Shown here: positions 61,737 through 64,000 of the stretch, piece after piece
Numbering within the stretch: the first letter of the stretch is position 1
Layout of the letters: each line of letters starts with the position of its first letter
NCBI RefSeq assembly: GCF_016881065.1
Contig: NZ_WXYN01000007.1
Span: 124,001-188,000 of the forward strand
DNA length: 64,000 nt
Direction of reading: 5' to 3'
Origin: Planococcus soli
GTDB lineage: Bacteria > Bacillota > Bacilli > Bacillales_A > Planococcaceae
The notes under the pieces: generated by a model
The model's database searches: none
The model's input: only the letters and a program-made list of their open reading frames with translations
What the model was told of the DNA's origin: nothing
Translations under genes and position numbers: made by a program

Positions 61737-61996
61737 TGTCAGTCCCCCGTTCTTTTGGGTGATCCTTGTTATCTATAATGAAGTGTCAAAGTTGAGAAAT
61801 TAATACCAGACAGCCAACAAATCGTATCAGGCCTTAAATACTTTGTCTGCATGAGCTTACAAATTTCAAGTATCTGTAATAAGAATTGAATTTCACTTTA
61901 TTTTCTTAAAAGGCAAGCTGCCTATGTTTTATATTAATTATACAGTTAAATCCATTATTTTTACATTTAATTTGTGAAACAAATCTACTGGAACGC
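61737..61996. other. AT-rich intergenic stretch
   Basis: Between the GAF-STAS gene and the SigB-type promoter at 62002 there is no credible ORF, hairpin or repeat. It holds the promoter of the GAF-STAS gene, which I could not place. Confidence 0.5.
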
Positions 61997-62001
61997 AAAG
62001 G

Positions 62002-62027
62002 GTTCATCTTTAATTCGAATAGGGTAT
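62002..62027 (+). promoter_or_regulatory. Candidate SigB promoter of the DUF3238-like gene
   Basis: GTTCAT, 14 bases, GGGTAT at 62022-62027. The -10 is perfect; -35 matches four of six. Confidence 0.5.
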
Positions 62028-62059
62028 ATGAGTAAAAACAGTATTATGGAGGTGGAAAA

Positions 62060-63253
62060 ATGACAAATGAACTGGATATCCTTGTATTGGAACAATCTGA
62101 TACAATGATTTATTTTAGATGGACAGATACCGATGATGTCTGCCGCGTAAAACGAGATGAACAAGTCATTTATACCGGCACGCAGAATCTGGTTAAAGAC
62201 ACGGGTTTGAAAAAAGGCGAATTGTATACGTATACCATCGAGCGGCTGGATGCTTCGGGCCGTTGGACAGATAAAATCAAACTTCATACAGGAACAGAAA
62301 ACCCAAAAGCGGACAGCATCAATCGCCTGGAGGAAATTGTTCTCACCACCATTGTTTCCAAAGAAAGAATTTCTTTGGCATGGGGAGAAATTGAAGGCAT
62401 TGCAGAATTTGAGATTTATCGAAATGGCCAGCTGATTGAGACGGTTGAAGGCAATCAATATACTGATCGCCAAGTTCCAATGAGCCCGGAATTTACTTAC
62501 TGGATTCGCGGAAAACGCCCAGTAGCCCGCTCTGAAGAAAGTTTCAGCGAAGAAAAGTTCACAGTGGCCAAGATATTCGGCGCCTTGAGTTGGAATTCCT
62601 CGAAAGAAAAGGCGGCCATGGAAGAGTTTTGGATGACCAAAAAAATTGCTTCCTTGGATGCTCTGCTGTCTGATGAGGAAAAACCAAAAATATACCCAGT
62701 CTGGCATTTCCGTTATCAAACTTTCTTGCCTGATTTGGTATTAAAAAATCCAAATCTTCTATCGCCTTTCCCTTATTTCCAGGGGGATGGCAGAAAATTT
62801 GACCCTGAATCACTCCATTACCGGACGCGGGTCAATTTCACGATCGACTTGAAAGATGAAGAATCTTCATTTTCTTACGATAAAGATGTTGGCCCTACCA
62901 TCGGCTATAATTGGAGAAAAAAATTCAGTAAAGCAGATGTCGCTTCTGCTGAAGGAATTGAGTTGGAAAAGATTGATGAAACCGGCCATAAAGTTTCCAT
63001 TACATTAAAACATGGCGTCGGCAACCCAATCACTACTTCGCCCAATATTGATTATAATGTGTCGGCCGCCTTTTATCGTGATGGCAGCTATGACATTATC
63101 GGAATCCATGATCAATCACCAAACCATGAAGTGTATTTAAAGTTTGGTGATGATGGCAATTGGATGGACATTCACCAAACTGAAAGCGAAGGGCTGGCCT
63201 TTATGGCAGACCCCATTGCCAGCCACTATTGGCGGATATCCAATTTCTACTGA
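62060..63253 (+). CDS. DUF3238-like protein with fibronectin-III-like N-terminus
   Basis: A 397-residue soluble protein. Residues 1-75 and 85-165 look like two fibronectin type III-like beta units (SDTMIYFRWTDTDDVCRVKR, KERISLAWGEIEGIAEFEIY). From about 225 to the end is a domain beginning TRVNFTIDLKDEESSFSYDKDVGPT-type sequence (core FTIDLKDE) and ending DPIASHYWRISNFY, which I recall as DUF3238. No signal peptide. GGAGGTGG precedes the ATG. A SigB-like promoter is present. Function unknown; family name tentative. Confidence 0.65.
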   Translation: MTNELDILVLEQSDTMIYFRWTDTDDVCRVKRDEQVIYTGTQNLVKDTGLKKGELYTYTIERLDASGRWTDKIKLHTGTENPKADSINRLEEIVLTTIVSKERISLAWGEIEGIAEFEIYRNGQLIETVEGNQYTDRQVPMSPEFTYWIRGKRPVARSEESFSEEKFTVAKIFGALSWNSSKEKAAMEEFWMTKKIASLDALLSDEEKPKIYPVWHFRYQTFLPDLVLKNPNLLSPFPYFQGDGRKFDPESLHYRTRVNFTIDLKDEESSFSYDKDVGPTIGYNWRKKFSKADVASAEGIELEKIDETGHKVSITLKHGVGNPITTSPNIDYNVSAAFYRDGSYDIIGIHDQSPNHEVYLKFGDDGNWMDIHQTESEGLAFMADPIASHYWRISNFY

Positions 63254-63281
63254 TATTCTCTGATTTTACTTATCCATTGAT

Positions 63282-63318
63282 AAAGCCCGAACCGGATCAG
63301 ATTCCGGATTCGGGCTTT
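63282..63318. terminator. Terminator after the DUF3238-like gene
   Basis: AAAGCCCGAA/TTCGGGCTTT with an inner CCGGA/TCCGG. Confidence 0.85.
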
Positions 63319-63359
63319 ATCAATTATCGAAGAAAGGACAACATTCAGCTTTTCATCCA

Positions 63360-63527
63360 TTGTCCAGACTCCAAGGCTCAGCTCTTCGATTCATAAGCCG
63401 CCCTGGTGTACAGTTCCAATGCCTAGCTCTTTGGGATGCAAGTCTCTTTGGCTGTGTGGCTGAAAACACGCCGCTTCGCCAGATCGTCTTACACCAGTCA
63501 GAGCTGAACAGGCACTTTCACTTTTCT
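63360..63527 (-). repeat. Interspersed repeat, inverted copy
   Basis: On the minus strand it begins AGAAAAGTGAAAGTGC and ends GGAGTCTGGACAA, with GCTCTGAC, GGCGAAGCGGCG, and GGCTTATGAATCGAAGAGCTG in the order seen in the unit at 8503. It is longer than the 8.5 kb units by about 45 bases. Confidence 0.6.
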
Positions 63528-63529
63528 TA

Positions 63530-63928
63530 TTATTTGTCTAAAAAACGTTTACGGATGTGAGGCGGCGGCAGCATGCAGCTGTCCAGTTTGCCGAATACTT
63601 TATACCGATTTTTAGCTACGACATCGTATGCACCATCACGAAGTGCACGAGGGAATGGTTTCAGATAAAATGCCAGCTTCCAAAGGCCTGTTAAATGATT
63701 CGAAATCATTAAAGCACCTTCGGATTTTACATATGCCTGTCCATCCTTTATCAATACAAGGCTGTCCACATCTTCTGGCACCTTGTGTTTTTTAGAGAGT
63801 TCCTGACCGATCTCGCTTTGCAATGAAGCAAATTGATAATAGCCGGCCGGATCATGGTTTATGATAAACTGAACGCTCGAATCGCAAAAATTACAATCTC
63901 CATCAAATAATACAACGGCATGTTCCAT
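63530..63928 (-). CDS. DCC-family thiol-disulfide protein (DUF393)
   Basis: A 132-residue protein. The family start VLFDGDCNFCDSSVQFI (residues 6-22) contains D-G-x-C-x-x-C with cysteines at 12 and 15, a thioredoxin-like redox or metal site. The C-terminus has SCMLPPPHIRKRFLD, typical of the group. The ATG at 63928 follows AAAGGAGG; the upstream frame to 63982 is not needed. No partner gene is visible up to the window edge. Confidence 0.85.
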   Translation of the reverse strand: MEHAVVLFDGDCNFCDSSVQFIINHDPAGYYQFASLQSEIGQELSKKHKVPEDVDSLVLIKDGQAYVKSEGALMISNHLTGLWKLAFYLKPFPRALRDGAYDVVAKNRYKVFGKLDSCMLPPPHIRKRFLDK

Positions 63929-64000
63929 ATCGATTTCCTCCTTTGGAAAAAATGGTTCTGTTATGTAAATAGCCTCTTTCACCTTTATTGAAACACCTCT

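Noticed and set aside
1-64000. CRISPR arrays, tRNA or rRNA genes, prophage or transposase genes
   Set aside because: No regularly spaced direct repeats, cloverleaf-like or rRNA-like sequences, and no integrase or transposase motifs were seen in any frame.

Overview
The window looks like chromosome of a low-to-mid GC, endospore-lineage Firmicute of the Planococcaceae type (Planococcus, Planomicrobium or a close relative). The reasons are strong AGGAGG-type ribosome binding sites, SigA promoters with 17-base spacers, U-tailed hairpin terminators after most genes, a tryptophan T-box, PerR, Fur, WalR and SigB-type sites, and protein families typical of Bacillales (YfcC, FetAB, YwaF, DUF948, CoaW, LIPY-type intracellular subtilisin). 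I saw no rRNA, tRNA, phage, insertion-sequence transposase or CRISPR array. The genus is an inference.

Layout. 1-6.8 kb: the tail of a small partner subunit and an Fe-S-type GMC oxidoreductase, a LysR regulator, a 23-residue-repeat protein, a frameshifted methylguanine-DNA methyltransferase gene, a hotdog thioesterase and an acyl-CoA ligase. 6.8-17 kb: a LysM/NlpC-P60 cell-wall endopeptidase behind a WalR box, catalase behind a PerR box, a haem-pathway oxidase, a nitroreductase, a translationally coupled FAD oxidase plus half-size MFS protein, a type II pantothenate kinase, a DUF948 protein and an MscS channel. 17-28 kb: a zinc alcohol dehydrogenase, an M42 aminopeptidase, a peptide-binding lipoprotein, a YfcC carrier, an intracellular subtilisin, an acetate-type symporter with its DUF485 partner, and a saccharopine-dehydrogenase-like protein. 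28.6-33.3 kb is an iron/flavin block: FetAB-like exporter, ferritin, a shared regulatory region with PerR-like and Fur-like boxes, then a divergent operon of a variant GTP cyclohydrolase II, RibD and a HAD phosphatase.

33.5-43.1 kb is one complete minus-strand sugar-acid catabolic island: LacI-type KdgR, KdgK, an Ldh-family reductase, a three-part TRAP transporter, a zinc polyol/uronate dehydrogenase, KdgA, UxuA and a UxuB-type reductase. A strong promoter and a 16-base KdgR-type palindrome stand before the regulator. The set suggests uptake of L-gulonate, D-mannonate or a related acid and conversion through D-fructuronate, D-mannonate, KDG and KDPG to pyruvate and glyceraldehyde 3-phosphate. 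No uronate isomerase is present. 43-64 kb holds small stress and housekeeping genes, HisC, a SurA-like lipoprotein, a DDAH-like amidinohydrolase, trpE-trpG behind a Trp T-box, a sugar ABC importer without an ATPase, a SleB-like hydrolase, a GAF-STAS protein, a DUF3238-like protein and a DCC-family protein.

The best candidates for something undescribed are the variant ribA-ribD-HAD operon facing ferritin, the FAD oxidase/half-MFS pair with an ECF-like promoter, the 23-residue tryptophan-repeat protein, and three families of non-coding mobile or repeated sequence: a TATATAAGTTGAAC-ended element in two copies, a GAAAAGCGGAAGC repeat in three, and a palindrome-bounded block inserted between two copies of one terminator.
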